Source: Mycogone perniciosa (taxonomy: Eukaryota > Ascomycota > Sordariomycetes > Hypocreales > Hypocreaceae). From it: a stretch of 64,000 nucleotides of DNA. The notes under the pieces are model-generated. The model was not told where the DNA came from. It saw nothing but the letters and a program-made list of their open reading frames with translations, and did no database searches. Positions 24,573 to 37,924 of the stretch are shown piece by piece (the stretch's first letter is position 1; every line of letters starts with the position of its first letter). The stretch is taken from the NCBI GenBank assembly GCA_025331125.1, contig JAOALB010000189.1:1-64000 (forward strand). Direction: 5' to 3'. The position numbers were made by a program, and so were the translations under genes.

Positions 24573-26620
24573 GATTATTTAATCAATAAGTATTAAAACT
24601 TTTTTTTAAGGTTCATTAAGACCTTTAAGACTATCCATGAAAATTTAATAAAATAATTAACTTTTAATATTTAAAGATAAATATAGTATATAATTATATA
24701 TATACTTTTTATTAAATAAAAATAAAAGATTATCTTTAATACTTCTTTTAACTTTAGAAATATAATTAAACTATAATATAATATTTTTATATACTATATT
24801 AAATAAATAATAAACAAGCTATAATAGTAATAAAAGGTTTAATATACTATTAGCTTCAAGTAGATAAAAAAGGAACAACCTGAAAGGTTTTGCGTTTTTA
24901 TACTTATAAGCTAAATAATATATTAAAATATATAAGTTAGGAAATCATAATTAAATTAATTAAAGTATTTAATGATATTAGTCTTTTAAATAATTTATAG
25001 CTTAAAAGCGCTAAAGTAGCAGTATATTTTATTAATATAAGCCTATTATATACACTTAAAATAATATTATTAATTAATAAATTATAGTAATAATTCTATA
25101 ATTTTACTTTTTTATTAATAAAAAAGCTCTTTATAGATTTACAGCTAAATTAAGATAAGATTTATACCTATAGCTGCTGCGCGTATATATTAAAGAAAGA
25201 CTATTAAGCTAGCTAAAATAAAAGAGAATTTAAAACTAAGCCTAAAGGCTTAATTGGATAGTTTATCAAATATACTGTAAATAATATATATTATATTTAA
25301 TTACTTTATTTAATAAAAGTAATTATTATAAAGAATATATAGCTTAATAAAAATACATTTTTTAATAGTAAAGAGGTAGTTATAAATACATTTACTATAG
25401 TTTAATTAAATAAGCTATTTAAAGAAGTTAAAAAAGCAGAATTAAAGTTTATACACTTTTTAATATATATTCCTATAGTAAAAAACACTTTCTTAAATAA
25501 TAAAGAAATAAAGAATTTGCCTTTAAAGGTAAATAAGCTTTAAAGTATCGCTATTAGTTTAATAACTATTTAAGCTAAGCTATTAATACATTTAAAAGGA
25601 GCTTTTAAACTTTAAATATTAAAAGCTACTTTAAAAAGGTTAATCTCTATAGATAAAATTAGTGCGTTTATAGGTAAATAAAACAATACATTTAAAAGTA
25701 TATAGTAACACTTTAAAAAGGGCTTAAAAGCAGAAAAACAGTCTTTACTTTTATAATAAAAGAGTAGATTTTAAAAGAAAAGCTAGCTAAAAGTTTTTTA
25801 AGGAGTAAAGTAATAGTTAATATTTAAAAGAATTTAAGACTTTAAAGGAAATAACTTATAAGAAAGGTTAATAAATGTTTCTTAATCTATAAAACTAAAA
25901 TATATACCTTAAATACTGCTTATAAAGATAATAAACCTAATATATTTTTAATAATTATAAAAGTTTTAAATTTAATACTATATTAATTACTGCTTAATTA
26001 CTAAAAGCTAATAAATAATAAACTAAAGACTATAAAGCTTTTTTTTCAAAAGGTATTGCTTTTAATAAATTAAATATTTATTAAAAAGATTTAATAAAAC
26101 TATTAAAAGACTAGAAAAAGCTTATAAGATATTTATTTAAAGATAAGTTTAAATAAACTGTATATAATAAAATTAACTCTTTATATATAAAAGGAATTTA
26201 ATAAAGAGTATTATACTTAAAGGCAAAAACAAAGCTATTAATTATATATTAAATTTCGATATATAAGTTTAATTAAAATAGAAATTCAAAATACTATAAA
26301 GCTTAGCATATAGTTTAAAGGGATTTATAAAAGCGCTTTATAATAAAAGGTATATATATATAGCTATTTTAATAGTATATTTATTTTATATATTTATTAC
26401 TTTTATAATAAAACTTAAAATTAATTATATATAAACTGCTTGAAGGTTTTAAGCAGTTAAATATATATTTAAAGTTTACTAAAGCCTTATATAAGCCAAA
26501 GACTTACTAAAATTATAGTTTAATAAATTACCTTTAACCTCAAAATAATAAGAGTTAATTTTGAGCTTTAAAAAGCTTTATCTCTTTTATAATAAAGCTT
26601 AAAAGATCTTTATTATATTT

Positions 26621-26644
26621 TATATAAATAATATTTTAATTATA
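26621..26644 (+). other. Destroyed reverse transcriptase catalytic box (YVDD to YINN)
   Basis: The frame reads TAT ATA AAT AAT ATT TTA ATT ATA (YINNILII). G-to-A changes would turn the Copia box YVDDILII into exactly this, removing both catalytic aspartates. The interpretation rests on the Copia-like residues that follow in the same frame. Confidence 0.65.
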
Positions 26645-28142
26645 TATTATTATAATAATAAAGCTTTTTATATTAAATTATTAAATACTTTTAATGTAAA
26701 ATATAAACTTTATAATAAAAGAGATATATAATAGTTTTTAAAGATTAAAATTATTTAAAATTATAAAAAGTTTAAAATATACTTTTCCGATAAAACCTAT
26801 TTTAAGAAAGATATAAAATTGTTTAGCCTTAAGAATAAAATATAGTTTTTTATAATTTTAATATTAATAATGAAGCTTAAAAAAGCTATAATATAAACTA
26901 TAAAAGTAACTATTAAAATATATTAAAAAAGGGTAAACTTTATATTTTATATAATTATCATAATAAAGCTATATATAAAATATAATACTTTAGCTTTATT
27001 ATAGTTCTTAATTAACTTTAATAAAAAGTATATTAAAGCAGTTAATTGATTAATTTATTATTTATATATATAGCGCTTTTAAACCTTTTAATATAAAGGG
27101 CAAAGTAATATATAAATCTTAATTGCTTTAAGTAATACTTTTTTTACTAATAATATAAATATTTAAAGATTATTTTAAAAGTATTTTATTATATTTCTTA
27201 AGCTTTATTTTATAAAATACTATATATTAAAGTATTATTAATATATTTATAATTAAAGCTAAGCTATTTACTTTTACTTAAATAGTAAAAAAGGTAATAA
27301 GTTTATATTTCTTTTTTTAAAAGATAAAACTTAACTTTAATATTAATTAAAGTATTAACTGTAATAATTAATTCATAATATAGTTTATAATTAAGAAATA
27401 CATATAAATTAATATTTATTTATATTATATTATTATATAAAATATATAGCTTTAATAGGAATATTAAACAGAATTACTTTTAGTTTTTTATTACTTTATT
27501 AACTTTATATTTATGAATAAGCTTATTAAAGCCTTTTTTAATAGCGCTTTAAATACATTAAAGGACTATTAAATTTAATAGATATATAATTATTAAAATA
27601 GAAAATATAAAAGTATAAAAAACTGTTTAATTCTAGTTTATAGGCCATTTACTATAAAGGGTATACATTATTACTATGATAATTAATTACTTAAAGCTTT
27701 TTACCTTTTATACGCTTATATATAAAAGGTATTATCATTACAGCTACTTAAGGCAGTTACCTTTTTAATATAAATTAAATCCTTTTCTTTTAATAAATTA
27801 AATTAAAAGTTTAATACTTTTTTATATTAAATTACTTTAATTGTATTAACTTATAAATATATAATAAAAGAATAATATATTTATTTAATTGTTTTTATTA
27901 TTTATAGTTTAAAAAAGCTAATATATAATTAATATAAATATTCAATAACTCTAAAGTATAAAATTAATTAAACTAATACAGTAAAAATAAAAGTAAAATA
28001 TTAAAAAGTATATTGATAGTTACTCTTAAAATAAATAATATACTATTAAAAGTAGGCAATAATAATACATTAAGAACAATCTCTTTGATTAATAATTATT
28101 TACTTTAAATAGCTTTTATAAAGAGGGGATAATAATATAATT

Positions 28143-28480
28143 GTAAAGGCAGTAATAAAAGTAAAAGTAAAAGTAAAGACTACTATAAAAGCAGCTGCAG
28201 TAAAAGTAATAATTAAGCAGTAATAGTAGTAATAAAGGTATAGGTTAAAGTAAAAGTAGAAAAAAGAGGAGCTAATAAAGATACTGCAGTATATAGTTTA
28301 GCGAGGGCTTCCTTACAATTTGCAATAAGCCTTAACTTTAAATAAAAGAAAGGCTAAATAATTAAATTAGCCAGCATAGGCGTAAAAGTAATAATAAAAA
28401 GGCTAAATTAATTAGCGTAAAAGTAAAAGTAAAAGCTAAAGCAGGAGCTAGCATAAAGGTAATAGTAAATATAGCTACTT
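28143..28480 (+). repeat. Low-complexity GTAAAA-rich repeat at the 3' end of the Copia interior
   Basis: Runs of AAAGTAAAAGTAAAAGTA, with interspersed GTAATA and AAAGCAG units, occur at about 28155-28175, 28240-28255 and 28415-28440. If translated they would give alternating Lys-Val or Lys-Ala. The segment is less AT-mutated than its surroundings (for example GCGAGGGCTTCCTTAC at 28301). It lies after the RNase H region, where Copia normally has only the end of the polyprotein. Confidence 0.5.
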
Positions 28481-28994
28481 AAACATAATCAATACTATAA
28501 TAAACTACCTTTAAAGAGCGATTGCAATTATATTTAATAAATAAAATATTTTTATGTTATAATTTTATTATTAATTAATAAAAGTATATTATAAAAAGAA
28601 TATATAAAAAGTATAATATTTACTAAAGCTATATTAATACTATTGATACTATTAATACTGCTATTATTAATAATAATAATAATATTAATAATTGATGAAA
28701 AAAAGTAAAAAATAAAATTAAAAGGCAGTTAATATATTTATTTTAGCTGTTTAAGATTAATTTACCTATTAAAAAGCTTTATTATTTAAGTTTTTATAAT
28801 TATAAATCAATAATAGCTATAGTATTTATATCCCTTTTACCTTTATAATAGAATATCGATATATATTTATAATAAAACAGCTTTTAATTAAATAATAGAG
28901 GCTTTAAAAGCGCAGCTAAATAGTTATAATATTGAAAGTAAATTAAGATAGTAATGAATAAAGTATTAAGAATAACCTTATTAACTAAAGGGTA

Positions 28995-29268
28995 TATTAA
29001 GTTAAATAGGCTAAAGATTTACTGTTTATTAGCGTTTACTAAACGCTAAAAAGCTTTTATTTATTTATATAGTAACTATAAACTAATATATATATTATAT
29101 AAGCGATATAATCAACTATATAAGCGCTTATAATATATATATTTTACCTTTTCCTTTATATTAATTATATATATATATAGCGAGGCTATTATAATACATT
29201 CTTTAATAGAATTAAGCTTTATTCCTATTCTCTTTATACTCTATAAAGCTATACCGCGCTTTATTATA
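28995..29268 (+). repeat. Right LTR of the Copia element
   Basis: It starts TATTAAGTTAAATAGG and ends CGCGCTTTATTATA. It aligns over 274 bp with the solo LTR at 24299, including the block TATATAGCGAGGCTATTA. Heavily RIP-mutated. Confidence 0.8.
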
Positions 29269-30256
29269 CATTATTAATATACGATATATTATTAAGAATC
29301 TATAAAGCTTTAATATAAGAAAGCTTATGTAATATTTATATATATTAATATAATTTACTTATATATTATATAGTTAAAATAAATATTAAGATATTTAATA
29401 ATAATTAATATTTACTTCATTCATTAAAAGGGTTTTAATTATAATAAAGTAAATATTTTACTTTTAAAATATAATTTTAAAAGGTTTAATTATTAAGAAA
29501 TAAACAATTTAATTAAAATCTATTATAATATTATTAAAATTACTGAAAATATTTAATAAAGTGTTATTATAAACTAATAAAAGAGATATTTATAAAAAGA
29601 ACATTAAAAGTAAAATGTTAATAATCTTTTAGTTAATTTATAATATTTATTTTAAATACTTATAAGATTTTAATTTACTTTTTAAATAATAAACCTTTAA
29701 TACCTTTATTATAAAGTCTTTAAAAGCATTAAAAACAAGTACTTTAAAATTCATTTATATAACTTTAATAATAAAAGTATTAAATATATTAAAAATGCTT
29801 ATATAATGTAAATGTAAACATTGGGATTTTATATATCTTTTATTAAAATAATATATATTAATATAATTAAAGGTTAAAAACAAAAAGTAAATAAAGTGAA
29901 TTGATAGGCTTTTTATAATAAAGGAAATATTAAGAATTAAGAAAGCTTTTAATTATAAATATAAAAGTTACTATTACTTTTATTATATTAAATAAAAAGA
30001 CTTTTTTAAGTTAAAAACCCTTTAACTTAAAATATTAAACTATATAGATTTTCTATATTATATAATATATAAATTTAGCTTTTAATATATAAACTATAAA
30101 GCCTTCCTTTTATAACATTTATAGTTTTATAGTTATAAGCCTAGTATTACTTTATATAAAGATACTTAATAAAGATTTAATTTATAAGTTTATTTAAGTT
30201 TAAAGGTATTAAAATATAAAAGGGTTTCTATTATATATTTAAAGGAATTATAATAT
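29269..30256. other. AT-rich, RIP-degraded DNA, nothing identified
   Basis: It lies between the Copia element and Gypsy copy 2. It has no open frame and no match to the LTR families described here. Confidence 0.5.
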
Positions 30257-30261
30257 AGTTA

Positions 30262-30669
30262 TATTATAACTTAACTATATTAAGGACTAGGTTATAGGGA
30301 TATAGGAGAATATTGGTTGCGCCAATTAAATATTAGGAAGTAATTACTGCGCTAAAGGTAATTACTTAAATGTTTACTATATTAAAAAGTATAATTATTT
30401 ACTTAATTACTGCAATATTATAGCAATTACAGTAATATTTACTAGGATATTAGTAATTATATAAAGGTTCCTTTTATATATATACAACTAGCTTATTATT
30501 TATTTCATATAGTTGTTTAAATAATTATAAATAAACGATATTTACTACAACTGTTTACTTTATTAAATAATACTTATATTATTTTCTGGAATATTTACCT
30601 TTAACCTCTCTATTAATATAAACCTATAAACCTTACTTTAAATATTAAAAATTAACGCAGATTATTATA
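30262..30669 (+). repeat. 5' LTR of Gypsy copy 2
   Basis: It starts TATTATAACTTAAC (from TGTTATAACC) and ends CGCAGATTATTATA. It aligns with 37513-37919 throughout, sharing for instance AAAGTATAATTATTTACTTA. It retains a few unmutated GC words such as TTGGTTGCGCCAATT (30314-30328). Confidence 0.88.
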
Positions 30670-33600
30670 TATTAATAACCTTTATTTGAAAGGCTAGTGA
30701 AAATTCTAAATAATACTATAAAGATATTTACTATAATATCCTCTTTTAATACTTTACCCTTTATTTCACCTCTTTATTAAATATAGGATAATCGTTTAAA
30801 TAATAATATCAATAGAAATAAGAACAAAGATAAAGTTAATAAAATTAAATAACTATATATTTATATTAAGGAAGCCTTTTAAGATATAAAAGTAAACTAT
30901 GTAAAATAAAGGTAATACTGTTAATATTTAATTATTAAAAGCATAAGACTTTAATAAATAATTTAATAATAGTAAATAATTATTATAAATTTATAAAATT
31001 AAACTTAATTTACTTTAAAGCTTATAGTAATTATAAAAGGAATTAACCTTTAAAGGATTTAAAAGGATTACTTGAAATATAGCCCTTTAAACCTATTAAT
31101 AAAACGACAATAATACTTTAAGTGTTTTTTACTTAACAGCACAATTACTTTATTTACTTTTTAATTAGCTTTAATAGAAAGATTTATAAAGTCCTTTTAG
31201 CTATTAAATAATTTAAAGGAAACGCTTTAAAGTAATTTAAATTTACTTAAAAGGATTTTGAATAATAAAAGTAATACTAATAAATAAATATAGCTTATAT
31301 TTATTAACTATCATTAATTTAAAAAAACTAAAAAGCATCTTTAGTAATATTAATAAAACATATACTACAGAAAATAAATCTATAAACTTAATTTAAAAGA
31401 AAGATATTTTAATTATATTATAAAATTTAAAAAGTTATACTTTCAAAGTTAAATAAAAAAACTATACTCTTATTAAATGTTTTGATAATACATTTAAGCT
31501 AAAAGTTAAAAAAGAAGGTTATACATTTTCCTATAATACAGGTATTATTTAATCTATTAAAAACTATATAAATATATATAGTTTACTTTATAAACTTTAT
31601 TTAAATATAAAAGAAGTAATAGTAATTTAAATAAATTAATAAATATTAAAGATATATAAATAAAAGTAGAAGCTAATAAAAATATATTATTGCCTTTAAT
31701 AATAAAAGATTAAATTAAGTAGATTTAAATATAATTTAAAAAAAGTAAAAGTTATTTATTATAAGTATAATAAACTAGGATATATTTTAAAGGACTATAA
31801 AGCTTCATAAAAGCTAGAAATTAATAAACTTTAAAAGTTTATATTAAAATCTAAATAAAAAGTAAATATAGTTTTAAAAGCTATTAACTATATATTACTT
31901 AATTATATTATATATTATAATAATAGCTGCTTTATTTGTAACTCCAATAAAAATAAAACTAAATAATATTTAAAATAATTTAAAATAATCTTTATAATAA
32001 ATTAAAGGGATATTAATTAAAGTTTAAATGTTCAATTTTTAAAGATAAATTTAAAAGAAATAAAGTAAATAAATATTTACTATATTTAAAGAATTTAATA
32101 AAATAACACTTAAACTTTAGCGATATAAAGTTAAATAAAGAAAGTAATATTTTAAATAAATAAATAATTAATGTAATTAACTATTAACATTTTAATAACA
32201 TTACTATAGGCAATAAAAGATAAACTAGCAGTAAAGACTCTCATAATAAAAATAAATATAACCTTTTATAATATAAATTATTACTATATAATACTATACT
32301 TTGAAAAGTAAAAAGTATATTACTTATAAATAGTAACTATAAAGGTAAATTAAATAAATACTATATAAATTTAATAAAAAGAGTTACTATAAATGTATAA
32401 TAAAACAAAATAAACTTATATTTATATAAACTGCTTTATATAAATACAGTTAATTATAAAATAGCTATTAAAGTTATTTTAATTATTTTAGCTATATATA
32501 AAAACCTAGTATATCTTTATATATAGAGAGACTATACTATAAATAACTTTGTTTATAAGGGATATTTTATTTTATTTTAAATTACTTATATTATGTATAA
32601 GTATATAATATACTTTTAAAAAAGTTAAAATATACTATATTATTATTTAACATCTTATTTTACTTTATAGAATAAATATAAAACTATAATGCCTTTAAAG
32701 AATAAATTATAATGATATAATAGTAAGACTTTAAAATTATTATTATTAAACTAAATATTGAAACTTTACAAGATTATTATTAGCTAAAAGGATTTAAAGA
32801 ATATAAATTTCGAAGATATTATATTTACTCTTTAAGAAAGTAATATAGTAGTATTTCTATTATAACATAAAGTTTAAATATACTTAATAATATTATTTAA
32901 AGTATAATAGCTTAAAGTATATTATATATACATTAAATAAATGAAAGAATTAATATATATAAGAGAGTAATAATAGTCTATATTTATTATAAAACTATAG
33001 ATATTATTAAAAAGATAAATATATTATTTATTTATGGGAAGAACTTTGAAAGTAATAAATATAAAAGTATATAGAGTATAAATTTACTTTAAAAGATAAA
33101 AAGATTAATTAAATTATAAAAAAGCCATATTAAAATTACTTTAGCTTTAATATTTATAAAGGAACGGCTTATAATAAAAGAAGGTTATATTTACTTCAAG
33201 GAACTTTAATTAATTATAAACTTTATATAAAATAAAAAGAATTTAAAAATAATTAATATTATTTATAAAAAGACTATAATGTAATAGTTAATGAGTTATA
33301 TCTTTTAAAATATTAAACAATAAAAGTAATAATAAAGATATATTATATTTCAGATTAAAGAAAATAGTTTTAAAATATTAATAATATATATTAATAAATA
33401 GTAAAGTAATAACAAAAAGTATTATATTTATAACTATAAATTATTTATACTCAATTTAAAAAAAGGAAATTAAAGTATATTAACTTTATTAAATAAAAGG
33501 AAAAGCCGTTATATATATTAATGAATAAATCAAATAATAGATTAATTCTTTTAAACTTTAAATTGGTAAATATAAAGGAATAGTCTTTTTAGAATATAGT

Positions 33601-36600
33601 AAATATTAATATATATAATATTAGTTTTAATTATTTTTAATCAGAATATAATGATTTTAGTATTTATTAAAAAGGTGGCTAGTTTTAGTAATGTAATACT
33701 AAAGCTTTTTTAGCGATTAAAAGTATTATAAAGATTTCATTATAAAGAAAAACCTTTAAAATATAAAACCTTTAAACAAACTAATAAAAGGAATTGAAGA
33801 GGTTACTTTTAATTTAATTATAGAAATAGTTTATTTAAGAATAAACCTTAAATAAAGTAAAAAGAAAAGTAAATGAATTTAAAGACCAATTGCCTCTTAA
33901 TAAAAAGTATTTCATAATATTAATAAAATACTTTTAAGAAAACGCTTAAAAGTAGCAATATTATTACAGTAACTGCAGAATATCTTAAAGGAATACTAGA
34001 AATATAATAAACTATTTAAAGGAATAGTTAATATAAAGCTATTAAAATATAATAAATAAAACTATATAATTAAAGTTAAAAATAAAGTAAATACTACTTT
34101 TATATAATTTATAATTTAAATAAAAAACAGTTTAAAGGTTTATATAGTTATTTAAATAATATATTAAGTAAAGGGTATGTTTAACCTTTTTTATTAAAGG
34201 TAAACTATTCTATTATATTTATATTAAAGCAAAAAGTAAATTATAATTTATTATAATTTATTAATAATGTAATAAAGCTATTATTAAAAATAAAACTTTA
34301 TTATTATTAATTATAAAATTATACAAAAACTATAAAAGAAAAGATAGTTTATAGTGCTATATTTTAATAGCCTTTATCACTTTATTTAACTTAAAAAAGG
34401 ATATAAATAAACAACTAGTTTTTAAATTAAATATATTCTAGTTTTATTAATCCTTTAATAATATTTTAAAAAATAATTAATAATATATTAGAAGCGTATT
34501 TTAATATTTTATAGTTATTTATATAAATAGTATTTTAATTTCTTTAAATACCTTTAAAGAATATAAAGAATATAATAATAAAGTATTATATATACTATAA
34601 AATATTAAATTATATATAAAGTTAAAGAGAAATACATTTTATTTATAAAAGGTTACTTTTTTAAAGTATATTATTACTTTAAAAGAAATTTATATAAATC
34701 TATTAAGAATATATATAATAAAAGATTAATTTATTTTGATAATATTTAAGGAAATTCAAAGCTTTTTAAAATTTATTAATTATAATTAATGATATATTAA
34801 ACGGTATAAAAGTATTATATAAACTGTTTATAAAGTTTTAAAAAAGGATTAAAAGTTTCTATAAATATTAAATATATAAACAGCCTTCAATAAATCTATA
34901 TAGCCTATTTTAAAAAGACTTATATTTACTTTATTTAACCTATTTAAAAAAATAAATGTTAAGAATAAATATTTTTAATATTATTATAAAAGTTTAAGTG
35001 TATTAAAAGAATAAAAACAGTAAGCTATATTTGATTTCCTTTTACTTTTAAATGCTATATAGTATAAAATTAAATTATTTTATATATAATAAAGAATCCT
35101 TTGTTATTATCTTTATATTTAAAGAATCGTAATATTATTTATTAAAAGGAATATATAAAGTTAAAGTATATATTTACTATAAAAGTATTATATAGTTTAT
35201 AATAGTCCAAAAGTCTTTTAAGATATAGATTTATTATTTAAAATACTTTATAAAGTTCTATTATATTTTAATCTATTAAAAAGGAGTTAAAAATAAAGAA
35301 ATAAATATATTGAATATATAAATTAACTATAATTAAAGAAAGATTAAATATATTAAATAAACTTTAAAATAAACCTTTAAAGGTTATTATTAATAGATAG
35401 TGCTTTAAATGATATATAAAGTTTTTAATAATATTACTATACTTTAATATATTAAAACGAATTATATTATTTAAAATAATAATAGACTTTTTAAAGATAT
35501 AAAGTTCAATAATAAAAGAATTTCATAATCAAATGAAAAGATTTAAATTTTAAATAAACTTGAGAAAGGTATAGTTATAAAGGTTTATTAATATTAAATA
35601 TATAGATATAAAGGTATTTGCAAGACCTGTAAATGAATATGAAGGTAATTTAAGTTTTAAAGGCTTAAAGAAAAAATATAAAAGATTATGTTTTATTATA
35701 TAATTTATAAAATAATTCAAGCTTTAAAATATAAACTATATAATAAACTTTAACCTCTATTGATATTAAAATAATTGTAAAGGTTTATTTTATTAAAATC
35801 TATTCTTAAATTATTATTATTTGTTAAATTAAAAATAAAGATTCAATATAATAGTATTTTAATAATTATAAATTAATTTATTAAATACTTTTATTTCTTT
35901 CTATAGAAAGGTAATAAATATGGAAATACTAGCTTATATATTTTTATAATATATTATAGTTAATTATATAATTTTAATTAATGTTATTTTTACTTAAAAC
36001 TTAACCTTTGTATTCATATTTCAATAAATAGTTATAAATTAATTAAATACAAATTATAAGCTTAATACTACTATATTATTTTTAAATAAATAAATAAAGA
36101 AAGTATATTAATTAAATTATCAAAGTCTATTTAAAAACTTATATAAACCTTAATTAAAATAGTTAAATACAGAAATTATTACTTGTACAAATACTTTATA
36201 ATAATAAGATTTTACAGTTAATTTAATTTAGCTTTATATATATTAACTATACCTGTATATTAAATATATATAACCTATTAAAGGTAAAGTTAAATATTAA
36301 AAGAATATAAATTAAAGCTAAAAATATAAAGTAATTATATAAAGAAATATAAATATACTTTAATATCATATAAAATAAAATAAAAAAGTATATTAATAAA
36401 TATAAATTAAAAGAATTAATCTTCGAAAGGGGAAATATAGCTTATCCATATTAATATTTATTAAAAGGAAAAAATATGAATATTAAAATAATATAATTAA
36501 ATAATAAATTTTAAATTCAAAAGTCTTAAACTTTATTGAATTAAAACGGTTATTTTAAAAGTTATTTATTAATTTATATTATTAAATAATATTTAAATTA

Positions 36601-37512
36601 ATTTAAGATTTTATATTTTATTATTAAAAAAAACCTATAAAATAACTTAATTATAAGTTTAATTAAACTGTTATTCAAGTAAGAAAAATATAAAGTAAAG
36701 GAAATTAAAGCTATAAAAATAAAACATAATAAATAATAGTATTTAGTAAAATTGAAAAACTATAAAGAAAAATATAACTTTTAAAAACTTAAAAAATACT
36801 TTAAATACTTTTAAATAACTTTATAGTAATTCTATTAAAGTTTAAGCCTTTTACTAAAAGGCTTAATAAAGGATTAAAAGTATAAAGATTAATGCTTTAA
36901 AAGTCTTAAACCTTTAAAAGAATTTCTAATTTCTATTGCTTTAGATTTTTTAGTTTATTTAAAGATTTTAACCTATACTTAACTATTTCTTTACGTTTAA
37001 TTGATAGCTATTATTTTTATAATATAAATACTTTAAGTAATTTAAACCTTTTTTTAAGGCTTTATAAAGGGCTTTATAATAGAGTTATAAAAGTCTTTCC
37101 GTTAACTATTTAATTAAATTGAAATATTATAACTTAGAAATAATATTTAATATTCAAAAATAATCTTAACAATAGTACGAAAGGAAAGACTTTAAATGAA
37201 GATATAAAAGTTTAATATAACCTTTGTACTACTATATAAATAGCTAATATAAATATATTTACTATATTTTAAAAAGTAATTATTAATATAACACTTTAAG
37301 CTATAAAAGAAAATAATAAAAATAAGGTATAATATTAAAACTATTAATATTAATTGAATTTATATATTTATAATAATAAAACATTAATTAAATATAAATA
37401 AACTATAAATTACTAAATATTATAAATAGTTAAAAAAATGAATATTATATATTAAAAAAAGACAAGGATAAAAATAGGTTTTTAAAATAAAACTAATAAA
37501 GAAGGGATATTA

Positions 37513-37919
37513 TATTATAACCTAACTATATTAAAAGAGTAAGTTATAGGGATATAAAAGAATTGTAATTATATTAATTTGTTATTAAAAAGTAATTATT
37601 GTATTAAAAGTAATTACTTATATATTTACTATATTAAAAAGTATAATTATTTACTTAATTACTATATTATTGTAATAATTACAGTAACAGTTATTAAAAT
37701 ACTAGTAATTATATACAGATTTCCTTTATATATAGAACTAGGTTATTATTTATTTCATATAGTTACTTAAATAGTTATTAAGAACCTATACTTACTAAAA
37801 CTGCCTATTTTATAAAGTTATAACTATATTATCCTCTTTAATATTTAGCTTTAACCTCTTTATTCATTTAAATGTCTACACTGTAGCTTAACTATTAAGA
37901 ACTAACCTAGATTATTATA
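37513..37919 (+). repeat. 3' LTR of Gypsy copy 2
   Basis: It starts TATTATAACCTAAC after a purine run and ends CCTAGATTATTATA. The 63-codon open frame inside it (37579-37770) is an AT-rich accident. Confidence 0.88.
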
Positions 37920-37924
37920 AGTTA

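Larger units (their letters stand above)
21959..29268 (+). mobile_element. Ty1/Copia element, RIP-inactivated, with nested solo LTR
   Basis: It is bounded by direct LTRs 21959-22231 and 28995-29268, and a short purine run (AAAGGGTA) precedes the second. Reverse transcriptase codons are legible although destroyed: 26621-26644 reads YINNILII, the result expected from YVDDILII after G-to-A mutation. The downstream frame continues with FNVKYKLYNK, FLKIKI and IYFSDKTYFKKD, matching the Copia pattern of a WFLG-type box and an LSQ..Y-type box. Around 27030-27105, KAVN.LIYYLYI resembles the Copia RNase H entry. Reverse transcriptase lies late in the element, as in Copia (integrase first). Flanks CAGTA (21954-21958) and CATTA (29269-29273) agree at four of five positions, so a shared target duplication is only suggestive. 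Total length without the nested LTR is about 7.0 kb, long for Copia. Confidence 0.75.
30262..37919 (+). mobile_element. Ty3/Gypsy chromovirus copy 2, full length, RIP-inactivated
   Basis: The 7.66-kb element is bounded by LTRs of 408 and 407 bp and flanked by a perfect 5-bp duplication AGTTA (30257-30261 and 37920-37924). A short purine run GAAGGGATA precedes the 3' LTR. Destroyed Gypsy reverse transcriptase codons are readable from 34520 (YINSILISLNTFKEYKEY, from a YIDD-type box). A chromodomain at about 36692-36800 reads KVKEIKAI, then YLVKLKNYKEKYN, then a codon series consistent with S-W-E-P before mutation. Stop codons are everywhere. Chromodomain Gypsy elements (chromoviruses) are known to steer integration to heterochromatin. 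The interior aligns with copy 1. Confidence 0.9.

Noticed and set aside
37579..37770. 63-codon plus-strand frame
   Set aside because: It lies within the 3' LTR of Gypsy copy 2; the composition is almost only Ile, Tyr, Leu and Asn from AT-rich DNA.
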